This document shows positions 43,909-55,227 of a stretch of 64,000 nt of DNA, in pieces. The notes beneath the pieces were generated by a model. The model had not been told where the DNA came from and searched no databases. It worked only from the letters and a program-made list of their open reading frames with translations. Each line of letters starts with the position of its first letter. Within the stretch, counting starts at the first letter, position 1. Source of the stretch: Adiantum capillus-veneris (taxonomy: Eukaryota > Streptophyta > Polypodiopsida > Polypodiales > Pteridaceae). The stretch spans positions 24,642,469 to 24,706,468 of the forward strand of contig CM043942.1 in assembly GCA_014529385.2 (NCBI GenBank), written 5' to 3'. The position numbers were made by a program, and so were the translations under genes.

Positions 43909-44918
43909 TCACGGTGACTCACCGCCCTTGACCTTGGCATAGTCCGACAACCCTCGTTTTCTTTTTTAAAGCAACACTAAAATAGTATCGACTCTCAAAA
44001 AGGGTGGCACTAGGGGTTATCCATGATTGCCTTGCAATTTGGCAAAGCACCGCTTCCCACACAGCTACTCACAAAGCCTTGTTCCCACGCCAAGTTTTCG
44101 GCAACCACCCCAATTAGACCTTTTCTTGCATGGTAAAAATCTTCCACAACTTCAAGAAATCCCTTAGCTGATTACCAAAGCAGCTTGTCAAAGAGGGAAT
44201 TCGACTTCAAACCTTCATCTCAAGCTTCAACAACAAAGAGCTTCAAAGTTTTTTGAAACCTTTTGACTTCGCGCATTATCTCAAGTCTTCATTCGTTTCA
44301 AAAGCTATCAAAGCATTGCAAATTTTTTTTTTGCATTTGTACAAAAGCACTGCATACTTCTTGTTTCATTACGCATTTTATTTTTCTTTGCACTCAAGGC
44401 ATGATAACAAATCCTTGCTTTACATTATGCGTGCCAAATCTATCTTCGAGGGATGTGAGAGGACTAGACACTGCCCCATTTATATCTGGAGGTAGGACCT
44501 TCCTCGAAAGAAACCTTCGTGTTGACATCATTTTCACGCTGTTATGTATGCTAAATATTTTTCTCAAGAAGATAAGCAAAGGTGAAGATATCGTTGAAAA
44601 AATATGCACAGGCTGCAGCAGTGGCATCAACAAACCATATCAGATGATGAGGATGACTAGGAACAAGGGGAGGTGGTACTAAGAGTAGACATTGACAGTT
44701 ATAGAAATGGTTATCTTTCGTCTTTCATGTTTAAGGAGAGGAATCCTTAAAGTCTGTGTGAGAGCATGTCTGTTTAAGACCATGATTTAGTCTGTGTGAC
44801 TACCCCTGTCTGTGTGATTGCTTGCCTGTGTGGCATTGAGCCTCTGTGGCATTGAGCCTCTGTGGCATTGAGTCTCAACCTAGCTTGCTTCAGTATATTC
44901 CATGCCTAAGGGGAGGAT
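43909..44918 (+). other. 3' internal region of element C
   Basis: No copia domain was recognised. A 139-codon frame at 44263-44682 (ends RMTRNKGRWY) has no known motif. Near 44820-44880 the phrase TGTGGCATTGAGCCTC is repeated three times. It ends in the polypurine tract CTAAGGGGAGGAT. Confidence 0.5.
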
Positions 44919-45245
44919 TGTTGAGATAGGCATGTCCTTCTTAGCGACTATGGGAAACACCTCTACATGTGCATACCTTTTGCTATTGACATTTAGCCTA
45001 TGAGTTGTAAGGTTCTAAGAAGGGCTACATGGAGAGTTATCAAACGGATAGCCACTCTAGCTTTCTACATAAACAAAGTCCAAGCCTATGCTGTATATAC
45101 TATTCTATGCTAAAGGTAATATCAGCTTTCTATGTATTGAGTCCACATTTTTAAAAAGTGTGTGTACTTCTTTCTCTCTACTGTATAAAGCTATGACTGC
45201 TCTAGTTTCCGAGCCATCTTGAGCTTATTTCCCTCAAACCTAACA
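44919..45245 (+). repeat. 3' LTR of element C
   Basis: 327 bp, TGTTGAGATAGG...CCTAACA, uninterrupted. It is the reference for the split 5' LTR. Confidence 0.93.
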
Positions 45246-45288
45246 ATGAATAGAGCTCTTTAAAACGGCCTACTAATGATCCTTCATA
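45246..45288 (+). pseudogene. Unrecognised broken gene, part 2 (43-bp island)
   Basis: The only sequence left between element C and element D. It starts with the ATGAA duplication and ends with TCATA, the duplication of element D. Joined to 53739 onward it forms a continuous coding-like stretch. Confidence 0.45.
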
Positions 45289-46873
45289 TGTAACATTTAA
45301 TGGCCTAAAAAATTATGTGTAGCGGAAATTAGCATGAACATAGTGGGCATTTCATTAGAATAGATTCCTAATGAGAATTACAAGAGTGCTTGGGTGGAGA
45401 GAGCAACAAAAAGCATAACACCTAGTTAGATAGCATGAACAATACTTTCAAAAGAGAGAGAAATTAAGCTATTGACAACAGTTGAGGACCGGATTTGCAT
45501 GGAGCCGGTCCCCGCTCCAAAAGGCTTTGTATTATGGTTTCTCCCATCAAGAGAGACATTGTACAATACAATTCTTTGTGTTCCTTCAATACTAGCTAGT
45601 GCAATGAAGATGAAAGCTTCATGCACTAAGCAAAACACTTAGCAAACACACCATTAATTATCCCCGGTCTCAGACCCAAGACCTCACACACCTTCGAAGA
45701 TGGTGAGAGCTAGCAGGGTATGAGAGCAGATTGAGAGGAAGAAGGAGTATCTTACGAGAAATATGTACATCTCCTCACATAATCACCCATATTAGCATAG
45801 CTTAGCTTAGTATTAGCTTGGTAGAGGGGATGAGCATGCATTGAAGCTTGGCTCTTGGTTGGATTTGCATCCACATGCCAAGAGTGTGTCGATGTAGGCT
45901 TCTATCTCACAAGCTTGGAGTAGGTGATGAGCTCTCCATTAAAGCTTGGGAAGAGATAGTCTTCTTTTCTTCACACATGAGATTGTGTGAGTGTGTGTGT
46001 GATAATGCCTTGCAAAAATCAGCCCCCTCTCTCTCTTGGGCGAGCCCTCTTATTTGCTCTTGCTCTACCCTCATTGGACCTCCCTAGGTCAAGCCAATGA
46101 CTATTAAGCAGCATACGTGATAGCCTTCTGACATGTGTCCCCCTTTCCCCTTTTGTGAGAGCTTTAGGTAATTTAATAATTCAAATAAACTCTCATTGGA
46201 CCCCTTTGCCTCGTGGCCAATAGGAATCAGGCAAGCCATTGGGCTGCTGAATGCTCATTGGACCCCTTGGGAGACTGTCCAATAGTCTTCTAGAGTACTT
46301 AATTCTCATTGGTTCTTTTATTAAGTGTTTTTAAATTAATTAAACTAGATTTATTCTAGCCTAATTCTCATTGGTCCACCTCCAAGGCCATCCAATAGGA
46401 ATTGGGTACACCTTGTGGGCATCTGGCCTAGGGAGCTGACATGTGTCCCTCATTCCCTTTGTGTAAAGGGAGCTTGTGTGTGTGTGTGTGTGTGTGGCTT
46501 TCTCTCTCATCCCCTACATGCAAGGCTCGCCCCCTCCCAAGTAGGGATTGCAAAGACTTTTTTGTACACACACAAAGCATCCAATTCCCTTAAGGTTGAC
46601 CTTTGGACACAACCTTTGAATTTTGGAACCTTAGCATTTTGGAAGTCTTAATGGGCTGAACCTTAGGGTCTTTTTAGCCCATTGTTGCACATGGATCTTT
46701 TGTAGATGGCCCCCCCTTTGGATCCCTATTTTCCTTCCTTTGGATCCCTACTGTGGCCAGTCTGCTAGCTTAACCAATATTCTAGCTTTTTCTCCTTGGC
46801 ACTTCCCCATATTAAATGATCAGTTTAACATGAGAAAATCATTTAAGAGAATTAGATATTGAATATTATGACA
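45289..46873 (-). repeat. 3' LTR of element D
   Basis: About 1585 bp, carrying a (GT)n run near 46478-46496 and a dense cluster of CCAAT/ATTGG sequences at 46070-46395. Confidence 0.93.
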
Positions 46874-46890
46874 TTACCTCTCTCTTGAAA
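46874..46890 (-). other. Polypurine tract of element D
   Basis: On the minus strand TTTCAAGAGAGAGGTAA lies before the LTR start TGTCATAAT. Confidence 0.65.
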
Positions 46891-47229
46891 TCATAGTCGT
46901 CCTCGACTATGGTGAAGAGAAGATAAAGCATATTCACGAGTCCTTTTCTTAGCGGGTAGAGGATCCCTATGTTACCCTACGACATCATTCCACAATGGAT
47001 GACTAGTCCATTTGGCGCTTGAGAGCTTGAGGCTGCCGCAAGCATGTCTGCACATTAGTCCTATCAGTCTTCCATAGTAGAGTGACAAGCTCTACTTGGT
47101 GTTTGGGAGACGTCGTCTCCGCAAGCTTGATCTAAGCATGCATACTACTTCTTTTGTGTGCACAATAAAGAAAAAGAGAGTCTTATAAGACAAAAAACTT
47201 TGTTCATTTTTAACATTTTGTACATTTGC

Positions 47230-48350
47230 TTACTCTTGGGAAGCATTGTAAGCATTGACAAGGTTTAGGTTATCCTTTAATTGTATGCCTTGCATCCATC
47301 TAGCATCTTCAAAAGGATAATTCTTAAAATTAATAAGATATCGTCGGATAGTCTTACCGCCTCTTAATACCTTGTCTTCATGTCGGAGAATGGACTCGGG
47401 CTGTAGCACCTCCTCTTGGTCCCCGATCTCCGGTGGGTCTTCAATGGTTGATTCTTGAGGTGGCTCTCCTTTGTAAGGCTTTAATAGGCTCACATGGAAA
47501 GCATTGTGTACGAGCCAATGATTGGGCAACTTGAGTTGATAGGCCATCTCATTGATTGGCCTAAGAATCTGGAAGGGACCATAATACCTTTTTGCTAGTT
47601 TAGCATAGTTCTTTTGGTGGCCCGTAGGATTCTTGCCCGTCGTGTGCCTTAATCGAGCCTTGGGAAACTTTAATAAGACCCAATCATTTTCTTTAAAGGC
47701 TTGGGCTCTTCTGTGCTTGTCAGCAGAGCAGCCTTTTGCCTTTGCTGTGAGATAGAGATAGCATCCTTAATCTTTTGAAAAGATTCTTGTAGGTCTCGGC
47801 TATACTCATCTGCAGAGCGAAGATCTTCCCATGTACCTTAAGTAGCAAGGGACTTTTTGATCTTCCCTCTATTACCTCGAAAGGTGCTTTTCCAGTGGAA
47901 GTATGTACAGTGTTATTGTAAGAATACTCCACTAAGGGTAAGTACTTCTCCCATTGGGATCTTTGATCTACTTCCGTTACATAGGCTTTTAGTAGATCGA
48001 GAATTGTTAGGTTAGCTATTTCACTTTGGCCATCCGTTTGTGAATGATAGGCCGAAGAGAAGTTTAGCCTTGTCCCTAAATTCTCAAAGAGACCCTTCCA
48101 GAAATTACTGGTCATTCTAGGATCTCTATCCGACACTATGGACATTGGCAAGCCATGGTACTTGAAAATTTGTGAAATGAAGAGGGTTGCCATTTGATGG
48201 GCTTTGATAGTCTTTTTGACAGGTATAAAATGATCTTGTTTACTGAACCTGTCTACTATCGTCCATATTCCCGTATTCCCATGGATAGACTTAGGCAATC
48301 CAAAGATAAAGAAACTGCATTCACTCTCGGCCATCTTGAGAGTGCATCAG
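47230..48350 (-). pseudogene. Truncated integrase and chromodomain of element D
   Basis: The frame 48334-47720 holds the integrase core from FIFGLPKSIHGN onward (VDRFSKQDHFIP, SIVSDRDPRMTS, SQTDGQSE). The zinc-binding HHCC region and the first catalytic Asp (normally just before GLP) are missing: RNase H and integrase sequence are joined directly near 48330. After a frameshift near 47720, the C-terminal domain continues. 47547-47230 ends with a chromodomain-like RRYLINFKNYPFEDARWM. The missing part looks like an internal deletion, not a frameshift. Confidence 0.85.
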
Positions 48351-49152
48351 CTACTTGATTATGCTTGCCAACAATGTGAGCAATATGAAAATGAAATTGC
48401 GAAAGGAAATTTTTCCACCTCATTTGTTTGTCGGAGAGCTTGGTCTGCGTCATGAAGTACTTAAGACTTTGGTGATCCGTTCGCAGAATGAAAGGAGTTC
48501 CCAATAAATAGTGCTTTCATGAGTCTAAGGCATGTAGAACTGCAAGGAGTTCCTTTTCATATATGCCTAGAGCTTGCTCAACAGGGTCGAGCCTTCGACT
48601 CTCATAGCCTATGGAGTGCCCTTCTTGGAGCAAAACAGCTCCAAGGCAATCACCACAAGCATCACATTGGACCTCAAATGGTTTTGAGAGATCCGGTAGT
48701 GTAAGCACAGGTTGAGAGATAAGCTTTTCTTTAAGCTTTTCGAAAGCATTGTTCTCCTTAGCAGACCATGTATACCTAACACTTTTCTTTGTTAGGTCAT
48801 GTAATGGTCCCGCAATTTGTGAGAACTTTTCTATGAAGCGTCTATAGTATGCACACATACCTATAAAGCTTCTTAGTTCATGAAGATTCCTTGGTTTAGG
48901 CCATCCTTTTATTACCTCTAACTTGGATGGATCCATTTGGATGCCATCTTGAGAGATAATGTGACCTAAATACTGAATCTCTTGCAAGAAAAATTCACTT
49001 TTCTTTCGATTAACATAAAGTTTATTCTCTCTCAAAACATGAAATATTACCTGGAGGTGTTGCTTGTGTTCGTCTAATGAATTAGAGTAGATGATAATAT
49101 CATCAAAGAACACTCTAGTGAAGGTTCGATGAGGCCTGAACAGCTTCTCCAC
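48256..49152 (-). pseudogene. RT end and RNase H of element D
   Basis: 49152-48517 starts within RT with the active-site FFDD ([16 protein letters not shown]), continues through LGHIISQDGIQMDPSK and the RNase H first motif VQCDACGDCLGAVLL. A TGA at 48517-48519 replaces the Trp of LDSWKHYL. The frame resumes (48504 onward) with TDHQSLKYF and KHNQVADALSRWP. A frameshift near 49150 separates it from the gag-RT frame. Confidence 0.88.
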
Positions 49153-51779
49153 ATCAAGCGGTTGAATGTGGCTGGTGCAATGGTCAAGCCAAAAGGCATG
49201 ACAATGTATTCATAAAGACCAAATGTGGTGCGAAATGCGGTCTTTACAATGTCTTGATCAACTATCCTTATTTGATGATAGCCACTTTTTAGGTCAATCC
49301 AACTGAAGTAGGTTGATCCTTGTAGTTTATCAAATAGGTCTTCTACCCGTGGAACGGGAAACCTATTCTTGATAGTGATCCTATTTAGTGCTCTATAGTC
49401 AACACACATACGATATGTGCCATCTTTCTTTTGCACTAATAGATTAGGTGAGCAAAATGGAGATGAGCTAGGCCTAACCATGCCCTTCTCAACTAACTCA
49501 TGCACTTGCCGCATAATCTCCTCTTGTTGAGCTTGAGAAACTCTATAAGGAGGTTTGTTAGGAGGTGAGCTTCCTGGAAGAAGTTCAATTTCATGGTCAT
49601 CATTACCTCGTTTAGGAGGTAGTTCACAAGGGATGTCGTCAATACAAACATCTTGAAACCCCTTGAGAAAATTGGATAACTCTAATTCCTTTTGGTTGCT
49701 TTTATTTTCTTTTGCTAAAGCATTAGGTTCATTTTGAGAATCTTTAACAAAAATCATGTACACAGAAATAGAGCTCTTTATTGACTTGTTGAAAGTTGGT
49801 GTATGTACAATGGGGATAGTGTTACCCATTTCCTTAGCATCTATATACATGTCTTTTTCCCTGAACTTAAAGGAGATTCTCCTTTCATGAAATTTAACAT
49901 TGGCAGCCAGGCGATCAAACCATGGTGCCCCTAGGATTACATCCTCATGCTTGAGAGGAGAGATAAAGAAGTCCTCTTTGTCCACATAGCTTTGAACATG
50001 AAGCCTCAATTTCCCGATTAAGGGAGCGACTGAAGCTTCTTGCTCCTTGAAAGCACTGTCTGCAGGTAGGACATCTCCCATCTCGTAGGCTTGTATGCCT
50101 AGCTTGGTGGCCAACTCTATAGATATACAATTGTGAGTAGAACCAGGGTCAAAGAGAATAAAAGCATCATGTTCTCTTACCTTTCCCCAAGCATGGCATA
50201 GAGGAGATCCTTTGTGGTGAGTTTGGTGAGTCTCCTCCTCTTGGATTTCAACCAAGGAAGCTCTACGAGGATCTTGGCGGTTGTTATTTTGGGGACAAGC
50301 GCGGTACGCATGCCCTTGTTTGCCGCACTTGAAACACCGGTTATCCTTACGATAATGCTCAAGCTCTTCAGGAGAGAGTTTGTTATTACCTTTGTAAACT
50401 CCCTTCTCTTTAGCTTTTTTGGAGCTGCCCTTAGAGGAGTTTTGGACATTGTCCTTCCCCTTAGGCTCATTGGAACCCTTGTTTTCCGTGGGCTTATTAT
50501 TTCTTTTAGCCCCCGTTTGAAAATTGAATCGAGAGGCCACCATAGTATGGTGTATTACCACCGATATGGTACGTGGCCTTTGGGAGTTGGCATACTCCGC
50601 CATTTCTTTGGTTAAGCCCGCACAAAATTGTTGCTTTTGGTCTCCAAAACCCAACTTTTTGAAGACAGTGGCTTTGAGTTGTAGGTCCCAAAACTTGTCT
50701 ACATATTTGTGGATGGATTCATAGGGAGAGAGCTTTAAGCTTCGGCATTCGGTGAGTACTTTGTCTTTGGCATCGGTGGCCAACAACTGCTTCATAATGG
50801 AAGCTCTTAAAGCTTTCCATGTTTGTGGAGCTTCACCGTTGGCTCGTAGGCTAGACCACCATTGTTTGGCTGACTTTTGAAAGTGCATAGCTACATTGCG
50901 TAGCTTAGAGGACTCCGTGAAGCCCTCATCTCCAAACGCCACATCAAACTGTTGGATAAAGGCCAAGACTTTGTCTGTAGCACCAAAGGTGCCATCATAG
51001 GTAAGGAAAGAGATGCTCTTACCTCCCTCTTTGAACTTCTTCAGCTTGGATGACCTCTTCCATTCGGCATAGGATTTCCTATGGCCTCTTCTTTTTGATG
51101 GTTCAAAGGTTGCACCATCACTTTCTTCAGAAGGTGAAGAATTTAAAGAAGGCAGAGAAGAGGGTGACCTTTTTCTCGCCTTTTTCTTGTCTTGATCTTC
51201 GTCGTCTTCACCATCACTTTCATAAGAGGAAGAGGATGAAGAAGATGGAGAAGAGGGTGTCCTCTTTTTGGCCTTTTTCTTCTCTTGCTTTTTATCATCC
51301 CTCTTTGAATTATGGTGTGGAGAAGAGTGTGATGGTCTTCTCCGCTTTGGTGGTGATGGAGAGCGTTTAGCCCGCCGTCTTCGTGGAGCCATCTCCGCCG
51401 AGGTGGTGGGAGACTCACTTCTTTCTCGTTCCTTCGGTGGAGGCTCTTGAGTTCTCCTTTGGGAAGGAGATGCATCATCAAGGAGTAAATTCTTGAGCCC
51501 TTCGTATGGATTCTCTTCTTCTTCGTGAATCGGAGAGAGACCTCTTTTGGGAGTCTCACAAGGCTTCCTAGGTGTTCTCACATCATGGTGATGAGCTTGG
51601 AGAATCCTGTGAGCACGGAGCTGTCGTTGCACTTCACTTTGGAGAGATGGATTGCCCATGGCTTGTTGAAGCCTAGAAACAAGATAGTTAACAAGCATCG
51701 GAGCATCATTAGTAGCTTGCTCATTAGCAAAATCAAAGTTCTCAACATTAATTTCACTCTCTTTACTATTGTCAGCCAT
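49074..51779 (-). CDS. gag-protease-RT polyprotein of element D (901 codons, 3' frameshifted)
   Basis: The longest open frame in the window. Residues 1-115 are a helical N-terminus. About 120-235 is a Ser/Arg-rich then Ser/Asp/Lys-rich tract. About 245-400 is the gag core ([20 protein letters not shown]). The zinc knuckle [14 protein letters not shown] is near 485. Retropepsin follows: [12 protein letters not shown], with DPGS instead of DTG/DSG, and [10 protein letters not shown] begins near 760 ([47 protein letters not shown]) and is frameshifted just before the active site, near 49150. Gag and protease are fused in one frame with RT, as in many chromoviruses. Confidence 0.9.
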   Translation of the reverse strand: MADNSKESEINVENFDFANEQATNDAPMLVNYLVSRLQQAMGNPSLQSEVQRQLRAHRILQAHHHDVRTPRKPCETPKRGLSPIHEEEENPYEGLKNLLLDDASPSQRRTQEPPPKERERSESPTTSAEMAPRRRRAKRSPSPPKRRRPSHSSPHHNSKRDDKKQEKKKAKKRTPSSPSSSSSSSYESDGEDDEDQDKKKARKRSPSSLPSLNSSPSEESDGATFEPSKRRGHRKSYAEWKRSSKLKKFKEGGKSISFLTYDGTFGATDKVLAFIQQFDVAFGDEGFTESSKLRNVAMHFQKSAKQWWSSLRANGEAPQTWKALRASIMKQLLATDAKDKVLTECRSLKLSPYESIHKYVDKFWDLQLKATVFKKLGFGDQKQQFCAGLTKEMAEYANSQRPRTISVVIHHTMVASRFNFQTGAKRNNKPTENKGSNEPKGKDNVQNSSKGSSKKAKEKGVYKGNNKLSPEELEHYRKDNRCFKCGKQGHAYRACPQNNNRQDPRRASLVEIQEEETHQTHHKGSPLCHAWGKVREHDAFILFDPGSTHNCISIELATKLGIQAYEMGDVLPADSAFKEQEASVAPLIGKLRLHVQSYVDKEDFFISPLKHEDVILGAPWFDRLAANVKFHERRISFKFREKDMYIDAKEMGNTIPIVHTPTFNKSIKSSISVYMIFVKDSQNEPNALAKENKSNQKELELSNFLKGFQDVCIDDIPCELPPKRGNDDHEIELLPGSSPPNKPPYRVSQAQQEEIMRQVHELVEKGMVRPSSSPFCSPNLLVQKKDGTYRMCVDYRALNRITIKNRFPVPRVEDLFDKLQGSTYFSWIDLKSGYHQIRIVDQDIVKTAFRTTFGLYEYIVMPFGLTIAPATFNRLMWRSCSGLIEPSLECSLMILSSTLIH

Positions 51780-52179
51780 TCTAACAACTTTTAGGTGTAA
51801 ACTTTTTAGGTGTACTTTGGCACTTCAAGCCCTAGTTGCTACTCCTCTTTACCCCTTTAGAAAAAGCACTCAAGCTACTGTACCCGTGGCTCGAATACCA
51901 TTAATTGCAAGGAATAGAAGAGAGGGTCTTTCAACACCAAAATAGCACCGGCTCCTGTAAGGCTTCTAATAGCTCAATAGTGGTTAAGCCGTAGGCAAGC
52001 CCCGTAGGAGTCCACTATTAAGACCATAGCTCTCCTTGGTGATGCCCCGTTAACTGCACGAAGGCAGGCGCACTGCAAGGCTGAAAAATCCCTATTCTAC
52101 TTACTCACAGGCAATTAATAATACCAACCATTTATAGCTAGCTTGAGGACCTCCCTTCTTGAGCAAGAAAGAGAAACCT

Positions 52180-52194
52180 TGTGCTCTGATACAA
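52180..52194 (-). other. Primer binding site of element D, slightly decayed
   Basis: On the minus strand TTGTATCAGAGCAC differs from the initiator-Met site TGGTATCAGAGC by one base. Confidence 0.8.
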
Positions 52195-53733
52195 TGTAAC
52201 ATTTAATGGCCTAAAAACTTGTGTGTAGCGGAAATTAGCATGAACATAGTGGGCATTTCATTAGAATAGATTCCTAATGAGAATTACAAGAGTGCTTGGG
52301 TGGAGAGAGCAACAAAAAGAATAACACCTAGTTAGATAGCATGAACAATACTTTCAAAAGAGAGAGAAATTAAGCTATTGACAACGGTTGAGGACCGGAT
52401 TTGCATGGAGCCGGTCCCCCCTCCAAAAGGATTTGTATTATGGTTTCTCCCATCAAGAGAGACATTGTACAATACAATTCTTTGTGTTCCTTCAATACTA
52501 GCTAGTGCAATGAAGATGAAAGATTCATGCACTAAGAAAAAAACTTAGCAAACACAACATTAATTATCCCCGATCTCAGACCGAAGACCTCACACACCTT
52601 CGAAGATGGTGAGAGCTAGTAGGGTATGAGAGTATATTGAGAGGAAGAAGGAGTAGCTTACGAGAAAGATGTACATATCCTCACATAATCACCCATATTA
52701 GCATAGCTTAGCTTAGTAATTAGCTTGGTAGAGGAGATGATCATGCATTGAAGCTTGGCTCTTGGTTGGATTTGCATCCACATGCCAAGAGTGTGTCGAT
52801 GTAGGCTTCTATCTCATAATCTTGGAGTAGGTGATGAGCACTCCATTAAAGCTTGGGAAGAGATAGTCTTCTTTTCTTCACACATGAGATTGTGTGAGTG
52901 TGTGTGTGATAATGCATTGCAAAAATCAGTCCCCTCTCTCTCTTGGGCGATCCCTCTTGCTATTTGCTCTTGCTCTACCCTCATTGGACCTCCCCAGGCA
53001 TGTGTCCCCCTTTCCCCTTTTATGAGAGCTTTAGGTAATTTAATAATTCAACTAAAGTCTCATTGGACCCCTTTGCCTCCTGGCCAATAGGAATCAGGCA
53101 AGCCATTGGGCTACTAAATGCTCATTGGACCCCTTGGGAGACTGTCCAATAGTCTTCTAGAGGACTTAATTCTCATTGGTTCTTTTATTAAGTGTTTTTA
53201 AATTAATTAAACTAGATTTACTCTAGCCTAATTCTCATTGGTCCACCTCCAAGGCCATCCAATAGGAATTGGGTACACCTTGTGGGCATCTGGCCTAGGG
53301 AGCTGACATGTGTCCCTCATTCCCTTTGTGTAAAGGGAGCTTGTGTGTGTGTGTGGCTTTATCTCTCATCCCCTACATGCAAGGCTCGCCCCCTCCCAAG
53401 TAGGGATTGCAAAGACTTTTTTGTACACACACAAAGCATCCAATTCCCTTAAGGTTGACCTTTGGACACAACCTTTGAATTTTGTAACCTTAGCATTTTG
53501 GAAGTCTTAATGGGCTGAACCTTAGGGTCTTTTTAGCCCATTGTTGCACATGGATCTTTTGTAGATGGCCCCCCCTTTGGATCCCTATTTTCCCTCCTTT
53601 GGATCCCTACTGTGGTCGGTCTGCTAGCTTAACCAATATTCTAGCTTTTTCTCCCCTGGAACTTCCCCATATTAAATGATCAGTTTAACATGAGAAAATC
53701 ATTTAGGAGAATTAGATATTGATTATTATGACA
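52195..53733 (-). repeat. 5' LTR of element D
   Basis: About 1539 bp. It matches 45289-46873 but lacks about 65 bp around 52995 that are present in the other copy (near 46085-46135). Confidence 0.93.
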
Positions 53734-54760
53734 TCATACTTAAGTGCTCAATCGGAAAAAAATATATGGTGGCTTGGTGATTTTCAGGTGATCCATTTCC
53801 ATCTATTCTTCAGCTCCAACGAGCCCTCTTTTGATTTAATTTTAGATTTAAGTTCACATCTCATAAGGATTTAATCTTGTAGGTAAAGAAAGAAGACCAT
53901 GACATTTTATATTGGATGTTCCATCAAACCCCTGTTCCTGATATAATTGATAGACAAATGAATCAAGGAGAGATGTTGGCTGTAGATGGGAGGGGAGACT
54001 TTCAAGTCCAATGGGATCTTGCAGGTGACCTCAAAACAATGAAGTGTATGTATAATTGTGGAATGGGTGCCATGAAAAAATCTTCATGCTATATTGCATG
54101 GAGCCTGCAAAGGTGATGGACCCAAAGTGGTGGAGAAAGGCTCCTACTTGTCACAATGAAGATCCTAATTTTTTCCCAGGTCTGGATATTCCACTTATTA
54201 ATGTCAAAATTTGTACAATGCATACTCTTTGTAGAATTGTGGAGAAGTTGGTTTGGAAAATTAAGAATTCTACTAAATGGCAGGTCGCTATAGAATCCCT
54301 TGAACTAGTTTTGTCAGATATGGGTCTCCATGGGGGCAATGTGAAAATGCAGTGGGACGAGAAAAGGTCAACTAATGATAAATATGTACCATGCAAACCA
54401 TCCATTGGTGGGATCAAGGAACAAAATTTTTCAAATCTAAACCAACATGTGTAAAAGATAAGAAGCTATCCAAGCGTGGAAGGATATATTAGTCCACCTA
54501 TGTCAGCAAAGTTGAGTTTCAACAGTGAAAAAATGTGCATATGGCAAGAACCAGGAACCAACAACTCATAATGCAAAGGGTGATGTGTGGAGATCACTCA
54601 ATGCGCCATTTCAGATGTGTGACAAAGATCATGGGTCATAAAATGATCTCTTCAAGTTTAAGGAGAACCTTCATCTACTTGAAGAAACGATTTAAGACAA
54701 CATGGATTGAAACTCAAATTACTCATTACATGGTATTGTTAAAGCACTCTTTTAAATAGA
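53734..54760 (+). pseudogene. Unrecognised broken gene, part 3 (3' portion)
   Basis: It continues from 45288. First comes a coding stretch (SAQSEKNIWWLGDFQ, to 53787), then a plausible intron (donor gtgatc at 53788, acceptor TTGTAG ending at 53882), then an open exon from 53883 (VKKEDHDILYWM, DRQMNQGEMLAVDGRGDFQ, WDLAGDLKTMKCMYNCGMG). A frameshift near 54090 moves the frame to 54056-54454 (MEPAKVMDPKWWRKAP, NVKICTMHTLCRIVEKLV, KYVPCKPSIGGIKEQNF). Cys pairs and a conserved His suggest a metal-binding, possibly transposon-related protein, but I cannot name it. Confidence 0.45.
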
Positions 54761-55225
54761 AAGGACTAAGAGAATGTTTAAAATACTTAAAAACTTGTTT
54801 TAATTGCAACACATCATTTTCAATCACTTACCATACTTTATTCAAAAGTATGGAAACCCAGGCATATGGAACACCCAAGACTTGTAAAAGTCTCACTACA
54901 TGGCCAGGAATTCATATTTCAGACACACACAGCATGGTGGCTCTCAAGATAAGGCAAACACTTTGAAAGAGTTATTTCAATGGTTTTATTGCAGAATCCT
55001 TCAACGTCTACAACAAAAACATCTACTGGATAGTTCAACAACAACACAAGCAATTATGCATTTGCAATAAAATAAAAGTAATGGGTAGAGGTATTCAACA
55101 ACTCAAGTGCTTGTGAAGGCCAAAAAAGTGGAGAGAGACAATGGAATACGCTAACTATAGGTGGACCAAGAGAATTTGATTTATGTCACAACATGTACAA
55201 GAGATCCCTAATGATTTAATAGATC
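54760..55225. other. Unassigned AT-rich DNA
   Basis: I see nothing coding in this stretch. Confidence 0.4.
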
Positions 55226-55227
55226 CT

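Larger units (their letters stand above)
30929..45245 (+). mobile_element. Copia-like LTR element C, target duplication ATGAA, carries nested elements
   Basis: Flanked by perfect ATGAA at 30924-30928 and 45246-45250. The 3' LTR is 44919-45245 (TGTTGAGATAGGCATG...CCTAACA, 327 bp). The 5' LTR is split by element B into 30929-31135 and 40405-40526. An initiator-Met primer site (40529-40540) and a polypurine tract (CTAAGGGGAGGAT, before 44919) complete it. Without element B it is about 5 kb, of which about 2.7 kb is a degraded chromovirus. No copia gag or pol was recognised in what remains, so it was probably non-autonomous. Confidence 0.88.
45289..53733 (-). mobile_element. Chromovirus (Ty3/gypsy) element D, target duplication TCATA
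   Basis: 8.4 kb on the minus strand. LTRs at 45289-46873 and 52195-53733 (TGTAACATTTAATGG...TTATGACA) are flanked by perfect TCATA at 45284-45288 and 53734-53738. It has a primer site, a 901-codon gag-protease-RT frame, RNase H, a truncated integrase and a chromodomain-like end. Long frames survive, but it lacks the front of integrase and so cannot integrate by itself. Confidence 0.94.

Noticed and set aside
40849-43913. TCACG at 40849-40853 and 43909-43913 as the target duplication of the degraded chromovirus
   Set aside because: The left candidate would make the LTR start TA rather than TG, and the two LTR-like ends do not align over that whole length.
44263-44682. 139-codon ORF in element C as a gene
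   Set aside because: No motif, overlapped by other equally long frames, and the codons follow AT-rich leader-like DNA. Kept only as part of the internal region.
45848-46651. ORFs inside the LTRs of element D (also 52755-53090)
   Set aside because: LTR sequence with no recognised domain; the two copies differ in frame length through indels.
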